Shown here: piece by piece, positions 35,179-43,000 of the stretch
Layout: each line of letters opens with the position of its first letter
How positions within the stretch are numbered: position 1 is the stretch's first letter
Assembly (NCBI RefSeq): GCF_030730865.1
Contig: NZ_JAVALZ010000001.1
Coordinates: 1,591,099-1,655,098 of the forward strand
Direction: 5' to 3'
Origin: Uliginosibacterium sp. 31-16
GTDB lineage: Bacteria; Pseudomonadota; Gammaproteobacteria; Burkholderiales; Rhodocyclaceae
DNA: 64,000 bases
Position numbers and translations under genes: made by a program
Notes under the pieces: generated by a model
The model's database searches: none
Told to the model about the DNA's origin: nothing
The model's input: the letters and a program-made list of their open reading frames with translations, nothing else

Positions 35179-35293
35179 CGTTCCGGGTGGTTTGCGTTGC
35201 AGCAAAGGGGCTGCCGTTGGTCCGCTGTTTTCATCCGGTCGTAACATCGGCCTCGCACAATGCGCGCATGTTTCTATCACTTTGGTCATAAAC

Positions 35294-36136
35294 ATGCGCG
35301 CCCTGAAATGTTCCCTGCTGCGTTTGGCCGCCGGTTTCTCCCTGCTGGCCCCGCTGGCCTGCAGTGCGCTGGCTGCGCCGAGCGCTCCGACAGTCTTGCC
35401 TATCGAAGCCGCCGGCAAGTTGCGCAGCCTTGCGCAACGGCAAGCCAAGCTCTATCTGCAGTTGAGGCTGGAGGTCGAGCCTGAGGCCAGCCAGCGTTGG
35501 CTGGCCGAGTCTGTACGCAGTTTTGACGAAAATCTGGCGCTGGTGGCGCGGGCTGCGCAAGGGGATGCGCCGACCGTGCGCATCGTCACCCGGATCACGA
35601 CGCAGTGGGAGGGCTTTCGTCAGACCCTGAGCAGTCCACCCGATGCGCGCAAGGCGCAGAGCGTGGCGGCGGATGCCGAGCAGATTGCGCTGGCCGCACA
35701 AAGCCTGGCCCTGCGTTTCGATCTGGCTCAGGATTCGCCCGTGTTCCGGCTGGTCGATCTGGCTTCGCGCAACGACATGCTGGCTCAGCGTCTGGCCCGC
35801 ATCTACATGCAGACCCGCGCCGGTCAAGGCGGCAAGGCCGCCGAAGTCGACATGGAGCAGACCCGCAAGGAGTTTGCCGCGGGCTTGAAAGCACTCAGCG
35901 ATGCGGCCGAAAACACCCCCGCTATCCGTGCCAACCTCGAACTGGCCCGCCAGCAGTGGCTGTTCTTCGACATGGCGGTGAATGATCGGCAGAAAAGTTT
36001 CGATTTTGCCCGTCGCGATGTCGCCACCACCAGCGAGCGCATCAGCCAGATGATGACGGCGGCCGCGCAGGTGTATGGGCAGATGGCCGGCAGCAGCGCG
36101 GAGCCTGCAGCGCCGGCGGCTGCACGCAAGCGTTGA
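35294..36136 (+). CDS. Secreted PilJ/NarX N-terminal-like domain protein
   Basis: 280 residues with a signal peptide (CSLLRLAAGFSLLAPLACSALA). The mature part is nearly all alpha-helical with two repeats of the type IV pili MCP N-terminal (PilJ-N/NarX-like) domain: EAAGKLRSLAQRQAKLYLQLR and DLASRNDMLAQRLARIYMQT. These four-helix bundles normally sense small ligands in membrane receptors, but here no membrane or signalling domain follows, so it is a free periplasmic protein. Start 35294 is chosen for the signal peptide; the frame is open upstream. Confidence 0.8.
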   Translation: MRALKCSLLRLAAGFSLLAPLACSALAAPSAPTVLPIEAAGKLRSLAQRQAKLYLQLRLEVEPEASQRWLAESVRSFDENLALVARAAQGDAPTVRIVTRITTQWEGFRQTLSSPPDARKAQSVAADAEQIALAAQSLALRFDLAQDSPVFRLVDLASRNDMLAQRLARIYMQTRAGQGGKAAEVDMEQTRKEFAAGLKALSDAAENTPAIRANLELARQQWLFFDMAVNDRQKSFDFARRDVATTSERISQMMTAAAQVYGQMAGSSAEPAAPAAARKR

Positions 36137-36153
36137 ACGGAGAGGGCAGAATG

Positions 36154-36182
36154 CAGAAGCGGCGCCCGTGGCGCCGCTTCTG
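36154..36182 (+). terminator. GC-rich hairpin after PilJ-N gene
   Basis: CAGAAGCGGCGCC and GGCGCCGCTTCTG are perfect 13-bp arms around a CGT loop, 17 bp past the stop. Only a weak T-stretch follows (TGGTTTG), so termination may be imperfect. The CAGAAGCGGC arm also resembles the core of the dispersed repeats. Confidence 0.6.
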
Positions 36183-36208
36183 GTTTGAAAGCACAGGAGC
36201 CCGTGCTG

Positions 36209-36409
36209 CTATTCCTGCGCCCGGTAAAGACGCCGCATGAAGTCTTCCGTGTCGCATTCGGGTTCAGGCTGTGGCGGCTCGCGTTCAGGTAGCGGTGCGG
36301 CGTGCAGGCCCAGCACGCTCAGCAGCATCTGCGGCAGCCAGTTGGCGTTCAGCACCTCGTCGCCGTAGCGATCCATCTCTGTCAGGCAATTGCCCGTGAT
36401 CGTGTTCAT
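36209..36409 (-). CDS. Small hypothetical protein
   Basis: 66 residues (MNTITGNCLTEMDRYGDEV start). The N-terminal half is amphipathic; a proline/glutamate-rich linker (PLPEREPPQPEPECDTED) leads to a RRLYRAQE end. No family recognised. Support for being real: compact frame and a plausible start; no strong ribosome site is seen. The region 36410-36665 upstream has no gene; it holds CCTGTCA (36470-36476) and its inverse TGACAGG (36492-36498), a possible operator. Confidence 0.45.
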   Translation of the reverse strand: MNTITGNCLTEMDRYGDEVLNANWLPQMLLSVLGLHAAPLPEREPPQPEPECDTEDFMRRLYRAQE

Positions 36410-36665
36410 GATTTCGCCCTCTGTGTGCGAGGTTTGTCTGACCGCGGCTCCGTGTGCCGAATCCCGCGCCCTGTCAGGTTTAACGACGAGGTGACAGGAA
36501 ACTTGATCCGCTTTGAAGAGCCGTTTTGCAAACACGCGTTACGCACACGAACGCAGCCTGCATGGCAGGATTTCATCTGCTTGGGCAAGGACTGGCAATA
36601 TGACGATCGGGCTTCCCGGAGGGGCATCCGGGTTGTTCCCGGCGGGGGAAACCCTCGGGCCGCGA

Positions 36666-37649
36666 TCAGAGGGTGGCGAAGAGTTCGCCCAGGCGCTCCG
36701 CCTGTTTGCAGTGCAGGGCCAGCAACAGCAGCACGCGCGCCTGCTGCGCGGTCCGGTCACCGGCGGCGATGCAGCCTGTCGCGGCATCATCCTCGTTGGT
36801 TTGTGGGCGTACGCCACCTGCCGCCACGCGGCTGGCGCGCACGATGTGCACGCCCTGGCTGAGGGCCTTGGCGATGGCCGCGCGCCAGCTGGCCGGAATG
36901 CTGCCGTGGCCGCTCAATGCCAGCACGATGCCGGCCGCGCCTGCCGTTACACAGGCGTCGATCAGATCCGGCGCCGCGCCCGCATGAGCGTAAAGGATGT
37001 CTACGCGCGGCAGGCTCTCTGGTTTGGGTAGTGCTCCATCAGCCGCTTGCAGCAAGGCTGTGCGGGCAGCTTGCGTGCACAGCCGCATGGACACTGACTC
37101 GCCGAGCACGCTGCCTGCCAGACCGCGTCCCGCGCGGCTCTGCAGGGCATCGACGGCGTGGGTGTGCTGTTTGACCAGATCATGTGCGGCGATCACCGCA
37201 TCATTGGCGACGACCAGCACGCCCTGATTGCGCGCTGCCGGGCTGAGCGCCACGCAGGCCGCCTGCAGCAGATTCAGCGGCCCGTCGGAGGACAGGCTGG
37301 TGGCCGGGCGCATCGCCGCAGTCAGCACCACCGGCTTGCCAGCGGGCAGCAGCAGATGCAGGGCAAAAGCGGTTTCCTCCAGCGTGTCGGTGCCGTGGGT
37401 GACGACAATGCCGTCAATCGCCGGATCGTCGATCTGCCCCTGGATGCAGGCGGCCAGCTGCAGCCAGTGCGCGGGCTCGATGTCACGGCTGTCCAGCGCG
37501 AAGGGCTGCTCGATGTGCCAGTCTGCCAGGCGCCGCAACTCCTGCACCGCGCCCAGCAGCGATTCCGCCCCCAGCGTGGCTGCGGTGTAGCTGTCCTGGG
37601 CTCCGGTGCCGGCAATGGTGCCACCGGTGGCGATGAGGGCTAGGCGCAT
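36666..37649 (-). CDS. L-asparaginase
   Basis: Hydrolyses asparagine to aspartate and ammonia. 327 residues, with the first catalytic Thr in ATGGTIAGTG, the second active-site block VVTHGTDTLEETA, the downstream LTAAMRP and Lys/Asp loop. No signal peptide is visible at MRLALIATGGT, so a cytosolic enzyme is expected. It stands next to and in line with the gltIJKL aspartate/glutamate importer (65 bp downstream of gltL), which suggests a shared role in acidic amino acid supply. Confidence 0.93.
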   Translation of the reverse strand: MRLALIATGGTIAGTGAQDSYTAATLGAESLLGAVQELRRLADWHIEQPFALDSRDIEPAHWLQLAACIQGQIDDPAIDGIVVTHGTDTLEETAFALHLLLPAGKPVVLTAAMRPATSLSSDGPLNLLQAACVALSPAARNQGVLVVANDAVIAAHDLVKQHTHAVDALQSRAGRGLAGSVLGESVSMRLCTQAARTALLQAADGALPKPESLPRVDILYAHAGAAPDLIDACVTAGAAGIVLALSGHGSIPASWRAAIAKALSQGVHIVRASRVAAGGVRPQTNEDDAATGCIAAGDRTAQQARVLLLLALHCKQAERLGELFATL

Positions 37650-37670
37650 TTTCGGGCGTTGGAGCGGGAG

Positions 37671-37701
37671 GCAGGGAGTGGGCCGACTTTCAACTCCCTG
37701 C
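37671..37701. terminator. Hairpin between gltL and asparaginase genes
   Basis: GCAGGGAGT (37671-37679) and ACTCCCTGC (37693-37701) are perfect 9-bp arms with a 13-nt loop. No T-tract is seen on the transcribed (minus) strand, so it may only attenuate read-through. Confidence 0.35.
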
Positions 37702-37714
37702 TCTCGACTTCCGG

Positions 37715-38443
37715 TCAGTGATTGAGGATCTTCGACAGGAATTGCTGTGCCCTGTCCGAGTGCGGTTTTCCGAAAAAGTCCTCTTTTGGTGCATCCTCGA
37801 CGATCTGGCCGTGGTCCATGAAGACGACGCGGTGCGCGACCTTGCGGGCGAAACCCATTTCGTGGGTGACGACCATCATGGTCATGCCTTCATTGGCGAG
37901 GTCGACCATCACGTCGAGCACTTCGCTGATCATCTCGGGGTCGAGTGCCGAGGTGGGTTCGTCGAAGAGCATGCAGATCGGGTCCATCGACAGCGCGCGG
38001 GCGATCGCTACGCGCTGCTGCTGGCCGCCGGAGAGCTCGCCGGGGAACTTGTTGGCGTGCATCTTGATGCCCACGCGGTCGAGCAGCTTCATGCCGCGTT
38101 CGTGCGCTTCGTCAGCCGAGCGCCCGAGCACCTTGGTCTGGCCGATGGCCAGATTCTGGATGATGCTCATGTGCGGGAACAGCTCGAAGTGCTGGAACAC
38201 CATGCCGACGTGCGAGCGCAGCTTGGGCAGATCCGTGGCGGGGTCATTGACCTGCGTGCCGTTGACGATGATCTTGCCCTGCTGAACGGGCTCCAGACCA
38301 TTCACACACTTGATCAGGGTGGATTTGCCGGAGCCGGAGGGGCCGCAGACGACGACCACTTCGCCCTTGGCGATGTGCGTGCTGCAGTCGGTGAGTACCT
38401 GGAAATTGCCGTACCACTTGGAAACGTTCTGGATCTGGATCAT
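37715..38443 (-). CDS. gltL: Glutamate/aspartate ABC transporter ATPase
   Basis: 242 residues, polar amino acid ATPase family: Walker [11 protein letters not shown]-loop [12 protein letters not shown], signature [15 protein letters not shown], Walker [12 protein letters not shown] and switch His in [10 protein letters not shown]. It powers the GltJK permease. Last gene of gltIJKL, 9 bp after gltK. Confidence 0.93.
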   Translation of the reverse strand: MIQIQNVSKWYGNFQVLTDCSTHIAKGEVVVVCGPSGSGKSTLIKCVNGLEPVQQGKIIVNGTQVNDPATDLPKLRSHVGMVFQHFELFPHMSIIQNLAIGQTKVLGRSADEAHERGMKLLDRVGIKMHANKFPGELSGGQQQRVAIARALSMDPICMLFDEPTSALDPEMISEVLDVMVDLANEGMTMMVVTHEMGFARKVAHRVVFMDHGQIVEDAPKEDFFGKPHSDRAQQFLSKILNH

Positions 38444-38452
38444 GGCGGGGAC

Positions 38453-39112
38453 CTAGCGAATGATGGCGATGCGCTTGTTCATGTACTTGACGAACATGGA
38501 CAGCGAGAAGCAGATGACGAAATAGATCAGTGACACGAAGATCAGCATCTCGACCGTGCGACCGTAGAGTTTGCCGGTGTTGTCAGCCGCCTTGAGCAGG
38601 TCGGTGGCGCCGATGGCGTAGACCAGCGAGGTGTCCTGAAAGAGGATGAAGGTCTGGGTGAGCAGCACCGGGATCATGTTGCGGAAAGCTTGCGGCAGGA
38701 TCACGTAGCCCATGGTCTGCCAGTAGGTCATGCCGATGGCAAAGCTGGCATTGATCTGGCCGCGCGGGATGCTCTGGATGCCGGCACGCATGATCTCGCT
38801 GTAGAACGCGGCCTGGAACAGGGTGAAGGTGATCAGTGCAGACGTTTCCGGCGTGATCTTGATGAAGAAGGGCGCGAGCAGGAAGAACCACAGGATCATC
38901 ATCAGCAGCGGCACCGAGCGCATCAGGTCGACATAGGTCTTGGCCGCGAAGCCGAGCGTCTTGCCGCCGGACAGGCGCGCCAGTGCGAGCAGGGTGCCGA
39001 TGATGATGCCGCCGAGCATGGCGGTGACGGTGAGTCTGAAGCTGAACATCAGCCCTTCCCAGATGTAGGGCAGGCTGGGCAGGATGACGGAGAAATCGAA
39101 ATTGTTGAACAT
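38453..39112 (-). CDS. gltK: Glutamate/aspartate ABC transporter permease GltK
   Basis: 219 residues with about five membrane helices and the EAA-type loop (SEIMRAGIQSIPRGQINASFAIGMTYWQ) that docks the ATPase. HisM/GltK family. It pairs with GltJ encoded 12 bp upstream. Confidence 0.92.
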   Translation of the reverse strand: MFNNFDFSVILPSLPYIWEGLMFSFRLTVTAMLGGIIIGTLLALARLSGGKTLGFAAKTYVDLMRSVPLLMMILWFFLLAPFFIKITPETSALITFTLFQAAFYSEIMRAGIQSIPRGQINASFAIGMTYWQTMGYVILPQAFRNMIPVLLTQTFILFQDTSLVYAIGATDLLKAADNTGKLYGRTVEMLIFVSLIYFVICFSLSMFVKYMNKRIAIIR

Positions 39113-39124
39113 GGTCGTCGCCCC

Positions 39125-39868
39125 TTATTTCGCCACGATGAAGCCGGGCACGTGCGAGCGGCGTTCGATGACGCTCATCAGCAGATTGGCTGCGTAGGAG
39201 CAGATGATGTAGAGCACGGTTGGCACGATCAGGCTTTCGATAACCTGGCCGCCGGTTTCCTCGACCATCTGGCGAGAGACGAAGACCAGTTCCCACACGC
39301 CGACAGCGTAAGCCACGCCGGAGTTCTTGAAGGCATTCATGAATTCCGAGGTGAGTGGGGGGATGATGATGCGGAAGGCCATCGGCAGCAGCACGTAGCG
39401 ATAGGTCTGGGCCTGGGTGAAGCCCAGCGCCAGCCCGGCACTGCGCTGACCGCGCGACAGGCTCTGGATGCCGGCGCGCACCTGCTCGGCAACGCGAGCC
39501 GAGGTGAACAGGCCCAGCGCCAGCACGGCGGTGATGAACTCCTTGGCGGGCATGTCCTGCTTGACCCACATCGACAGATCGCGGGGTAGCAGTTCGGGCA
39601 CGACGAAGAACCAGATGAAGAGCTGCAGCAGGATCGGCACGTTGCGGAAAAACTCGACCCAGGCGTGGCCGATCAGGGCTATGCCGCGATGCGGCACGGT
39701 ACGCAGGGTGCCAATGATGCTGCCCAGCGCGAGGGCAATGACCCAGGCGCACAACGAGATGGCGACCGTCCAGCCCAGACCATGGAGGATCCAGGTCAGA
39801 TAGGTGACGTCGCCGGACGGGATGGTTTCAAAGAATACCCCCCAGTTCCACTTGTAGTTCAAAGCCAT
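39125..39868 (-). CDS. gltJ: Glutamate/aspartate ABC transporter permease GltJ
   Basis: 247 residues. Start MALNYKWNWGVFFE resembles E. coli GltJ. About five membrane helices and an EAA loop (AEQVRAGIQSLSRGQRSAGLALGFTQAQ). Forms the membrane channel with GltK. 50 bp after gltI. Confidence 0.92.
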   Translation of the reverse strand: MALNYKWNWGVFFETIPSGDVTYLTWILHGLGWTVAISLCAWVIALALGSIIGTLRTVPHRGIALIGHAWVEFFRNVPILLQLFIWFFVVPELLPRDLSMWVKQDMPAKEFITAVLALGLFTSARVAEQVRAGIQSLSRGQRSAGLALGFTQAQTYRYVLLPMAFRIIIPPLTSEFMNAFKNSGVAYAVGVWELVFVSRQMVEETGGQVIESLIVPTVLYIICSYAANLLMSVIERRSHVPGFIVAK

Positions 39869-39918
39869 TCCCCTTCCTGATCACGCGCGGTGGCGAGCAC
39901 CACCGCGCGTGCAGGTCA

Positions 39919-40824
39919 TCACTTCTTGTAGTTTTCAGCCGGATTGTCGTTCGGATTGATGATGGCGGCCTTCAGCTGCTCGCTCATCGGCACCGAGAGG
40001 TTCACGCCCTTCGGAGGAATCGGCGAGTTGAACCATTTGGCATAGAGCTTGGTGAGCTGGCCGGTTTTCATCATGTTGGCGATGGTGGCGTGCACCAGAC
40101 CCTTGAACTGCGGGTCATCCTTGCGCAGCATGATGGCGATCGGCTCGACCGACAGCGGCTCGCCGACAATGGCGTAATCCTGCGGCGTCTTGGAGTTGGC
40201 GATCAGGCCCATCAGCAGGTTGTCATCCATCACGAAGGCGACGGCACGATCAGTTTCCAGCATCAGGAAGGAGTCGGCGTGGTCCTTGCCATAGACTTCC
40301 TTGAAGTCGATGTTCTTGCCCTTTTCGTGCGAGCGGATGAGCTGCACGCTGGTGGTGCCGGTAGTGGTGGCGACCGGTTTTCCACTGAGCTGGTCCAGAC
40401 TCTTGATGCCGGAGGATTTCTTCACCGCCATCAGTACGTTGGTGACGTAGGTGGTGGGTGCAAAGGCCACCTGCAACTGGCGTGCGGCGTTGTTGGTGGT
40501 GGAGCCACATTCCATATCAATGGTGCCGTTCACGATCAGCGGGATGCGGTTCTGCGAGGTGACGGCCTGGGTCTTGGTTTCCAGCTTGGGAAGCTGCAGG
40601 CGGGATTTCACCGCATCCACAACGGCATTACAGATGTCGATGTGATAGCCAATCGGCTTCTGGGTGGCATCAAGATAGGACAGCGGGAACGATGACTCGC
40701 GGATGCCCAGAGTGATGGTGTTGCTGTCCTTGATTTTCTTCAGCGTGCCATCCAGTTGCTGGGCGGTGGCGGTACTGGCGATCAGGCCCATGACGAGACC
40801 CAGAAGCAGGTGATGCTTTTGCAT
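39919..40824 (-). CDS. gltI: Glutamate/aspartate periplasmic binding protein
   Basis: 301 residues with a signal peptide (LLLGLVMGLIASTATAQ). Family 3 solute-binding protein: DGTLKKIKDSNTITLGIRES, SYLDATQKPIGYHIDICNAVVD, DMECGSTTNN and a glycine/threonine-rich ligand hinge (VATTTGTTSVQLI), as in E. coli GltI. Start 40824 follows a strong AGGAGG at 7 nt, and the frame's earlier start is less likely. The -10-like TATACT (40937-40932, this strand) may be part of the operon promoter. Confidence 0.93.
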   Translation of the reverse strand: MQKHHLLLGLVMGLIASTATAQQLDGTLKKIKDSNTITLGIRESSFPLSYLDATQKPIGYHIDICNAVVDAVKSRLQLPKLETKTQAVTSQNRIPLIVNGTIDMECGSTTNNAARQLQVAFAPTTYVTNVLMAVKKSSGIKSLDQLSGKPVATTTGTTSVQLIRSHEKGKNIDFKEVYGKDHADSFLMLETDRAVAFVMDDNLLMGLIANSKTPQDYAIVGEPLSVEPIAIMLRKDDPQFKGLVHATIANMMKTGQLTKLYAKWFNSPIPPKGVNLSVPMSEQLKAAIINPNDNPAENYKK

Positions 40825-40931
40825 GATTCCTCCTAGAACGGAACAAACAGTGTGACGGAAGCGACACTGCGACGAATGCACGCGAAAATCGTACCAGTCT
40901 TGAGGCTAACCTGGAGATTCCCGACAGAAAC

Positions 40932-40937
40932 AGTATA
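40932..40937 (-). promoter_or_regulatory. Possible -10 element for gltIJKL
   Basis: TATACT on the minus strand about 108 bp before gltI. No convincing -35 lies 16-18 bp upstream, so this is tentative. The 165-bp region 40825-40989 contains no gene. Confidence 0.3.
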
Positions 40938-40989
40938 ACTTTGGACTGTCGTCAGGTTTGTGTGATTTTGAGTCGGCGAAACCCGTGGT

Positions 40990-41604
40990 TCAGGGTTTGA
41001 AGCCGGCGAGGTAGGCGCTCACGCTCAGGCGGGTGACGCTGGCTATCTGGAAACGCCCAGGGGCGATCAACCAGTGGAAGCATAGGCCATCAACCAGACC
41101 GAACAGACCAACAGCGATTTTTTCGTTGTCCTGGGCCGGATCGAGTTGCCCCGCCTGCATTGCGAGCCGGACTTCTTCCGCCATCTGGGTGAGGCAGTCT
41201 TCGCGAACCCGCAGGAAGTGCCCGCGGGTGGATTCCAGTTCCTGGGTGAACTCGCAGCGCAGCATCAGGATGGTCATGAGCATGCGGACGGGTTCGTTGG
41301 TTTCGATGCACTCGGCAACCCAGCATGCCTTGCGCTGTATGCGGGCGAGCGGGTCCATGGCTTGCTGTTGCGCGACTTCGTCAAAGGCCTGCTGCATGGG
41401 CAGGGCGACGCGCTCCCAGAGCGCAGTCAGAAGGTCGCCCTTGTTTTCGAAGTGCCAGTAGATGGCTCCGCGAGTCAGTCCGGCGGCTTCGGCAATTTCA
41501 TGTAGCGAGGAACTGGCGACGCCTTGTTCGCAAAACAGGCGTGCCGCAGCGTCCAGGAGCTGATTGCGGGTTGCCTGTGCTTCTTCTTTGGTTTTACGAA
41601 CCAT
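40990..41604 (-). CDS. TetR-family repressor of RND efflux operon (AcrR/MtrR/TtgR type)
   Basis: 204 residues. N-terminal TetR helix-turn-helix (ATRNQLLDAAARLFCEQGVASSSLHEIAEAAGLTRGAIYWHFENKGDLL cut across positions 11-58) with the AcrR-type GAIYWHF signature; all-helical ligand-binding C-terminal domain. It is divergent from the efflux genes and a near-exact AcrR-like operator sits between them, so it should repress both itself and the pump until a drug binds. Confidence 0.92.
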   Translation of the reverse strand: MVRKTKEEAQATRNQLLDAAARLFCEQGVASSSLHEIAEAAGLTRGAIYWHFENKGDLLTALWERVALPMQQAFDEVAQQQAMDPLARIQRKACWVAECIETNEPVRMLMTILMLRCEFTQELESTRGHFLRVREDCLTQMAEEVRLAMQAGQLDPAQDNEKIAVGLFGLVDGLCFHWLIAPGRFQIASVTRLSVSAYLAGFKP

Positions 41605-41631
41605 ACTGATGAGGGGTGGCGAGTGAATTCA

Positions 41632-41659
41632 TGTAAATCATGGTAGCGGATGATTTACA
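41632..41659. promoter_or_regulatory. Second dyad and tetR-side promoter
   Basis: TGTAAATCAT (41632-41641) and ATGATTTACA (41650-41659) are perfect 10-bp inverted arms with an 8-bp spacer, overlapping the AcrR-like operator. On the minus strand TTGTAT (41668-41663), 17 bp, then TACCAT (41645-41640) is a plausible tetR promoter. Confidence 0.5.
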
Positions 41660-41683
41660 TACATACAAGGATGTATGTATAGT
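41655..41683 (+). promoter_or_regulatory. Efflux operon promoter with AcrR-type operator
   Basis: TTACAT (41655-41660), 17 bp, then TATAGT (41678-41683). The whole spacer is the operator 41656-41679: TACATACAT, six bases, ATGTATGTA. The E. coli AcrR site has the same two 9-bp arms and the same 6-bp spacing. Repressor binding would cover the promoter. Confidence 0.85.
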
Positions 41684-41789
41684 TCACGCATCAACCGATG
41701 GTGCGAATTGCGAACCATCTCTGGATGCCCTCCTATTTCATTCCCCCGACAGGCTTGGTCTGTCTCAAAAGCGCAGTGGAGAGAACAAC

Positions 41790-42986
41790 ATGATGCAAAT
41801 TGGCCAGAAAAACGGGCTGGTGCTGGCGGTGATGCTGGCGGCTTTGGCTGCCGGTGGCTGCAGCAAGGGTCAGCAAGGAGCTGCGGGTGCCGGCGCAGGA
41901 CAGATGCCGCCCGCCGAAGTCGGTGTGGTGACGCTGGAGGCGGCGACAGTGGGGCTCTCGACGGAGCTGGCCGGGCGCACATCGGCGTACGCAATTGCCG
42001 AGATCCGCCCGCAGGTTGGTGGCATCATCCAGCAGCGCGCGTTCACCGAAGGCGGTGACGTGAAAGCGGGGCAGACGCTGTATCAGATTGATCCGGCAAG
42101 CTTCCAGAACGCATTCGACAGCGCCAAGGCGGCACTGGCCCGCTCCGAAGCCAGTCTGGCCACGGCACGCCTGAAGGCCGAGCGCTACAAGGATCTGGTG
42201 GCCATCAAGGCTGTCAGCCAACAGGATTTTGACGATGCACAGGCCACATTCAAGCAGGCCGAAGCCAGTGTAGCTGCCGACAAGGCCGCACTCGACACTG
42301 CGCGCATCAACCTCGGCTACACCCATGTAGCTGCACCCATTTCCGGGCGTGTTGGCCGCTCCTCGGTGACGCAGGGCGCACTGGTGACGGCCAATCAGGC
42401 TACCGCGCTGGCAACTGTGCAGCAGCTTGATCCGATCTACGTGGATGTCACCCAGTCAGCCGCCGATCTGATGCGCCTGAAGCGCGATCTGGCCAGTGGT
42501 GTCCTCAAGCGTGCCGGCAATGGCCAGGCGCGGGTTCGTCTGCTGCTGGAAGATGGCAGTGCCTATCCACTGGAAGGCAAGCTGGCATTTACCGATGTGT
42601 CGGTGGATGCCGGTACCGGCAGCGTGACCGTACGTGCCGTGTTCCCGAACCCGAAGCAGGATCTGCTGCCGGGCATGTTTGTGCGTGCCGTGCTTGAAAC
42701 GGGCGCGCGCGAGCAAAGCATCCTGGTGCCGCAACAGGCCGTGACCCGCAACACCAAGGGCGAGGCGGTGGTCATGGTGGTCGCTCCGGAAGGCAAATTC
42801 ATGCCGCGCGTGATCAAGACCGAGCAGGCCATGGGTGACAAGTGGCTGGTCAGTGCCGGTGTGCAGCCGGGTGATCAGGTCATCGTCGAAGGTCTGCAGC
42901 GCCTGCGTCCCGGTGTGGTGATCAAGCCGGTGCCTGTTGGTGCCGCTTCGGCTCCCGCCGCCAGCGCACCGGCCGCCGGCCGCTGA
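41790..42986 (+). CDS. RND efflux periplasmic adaptor lipoprotein (AcrA/MexA/MtrC family)
   Basis: 398 residues with an N-terminal signal and lipobox-like AAGGC. Membrane-fusion order: lipoyl half-motif ([32 protein letters not shown]), alpha-hairpin (about 95-165), second lipoyl half ([24 protein letters not shown]), beta-barrel and membrane-proximal domain; Ala/Pro-rich tail. It links the RND pump to the outer-membrane channel. Start 41790 has GGAGAGA upstream. First gene of the pump operon. Confidence 0.93.
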   Translation: MMQIGQKNGLVLAVMLAALAAGGCSKGQQGAAGAGAGQMPPAEVGVVTLEAATVGLSTELAGRTSAYAIAEIRPQVGGIIQQRAFTEGGDVKAGQTLYQIDPASFQNAFDSAKAALARSEASLATARLKAERYKDLVAIKAVSQQDFDDAQATFKQAEASVAADKAALDTARINLGYTHVAAPISGRVGRSSVTQGALVTANQATALATVQQLDPIYVDVTQSAADLMRLKRDLASGVLKRAGNGQARVRLLLEDGSAYPLEGKLAFTDVSVDAGTGSVTVRAVFPNPKQDLLPGMFVRAVLETGAREQSILVPQQAVTRNTKGEAVVMVVAPEGKFMPRVIKTEQAMGDKWLVSAGVQPGDQVIVEGLQRLRPGVVIKPVPVGAASAPAASAPAAGR

Positions 42987-43000
42987 GAAGGAGAAGATTC

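Noticed and set aside
40860..40920. Sigma-54 promoter for gltI (TGGTAC, 5 bp, TCGC on the minus strand)
   Set aside because: Both boxes deviate at a key base (C to T, T to C) and I see no activator gene or upstream sites.
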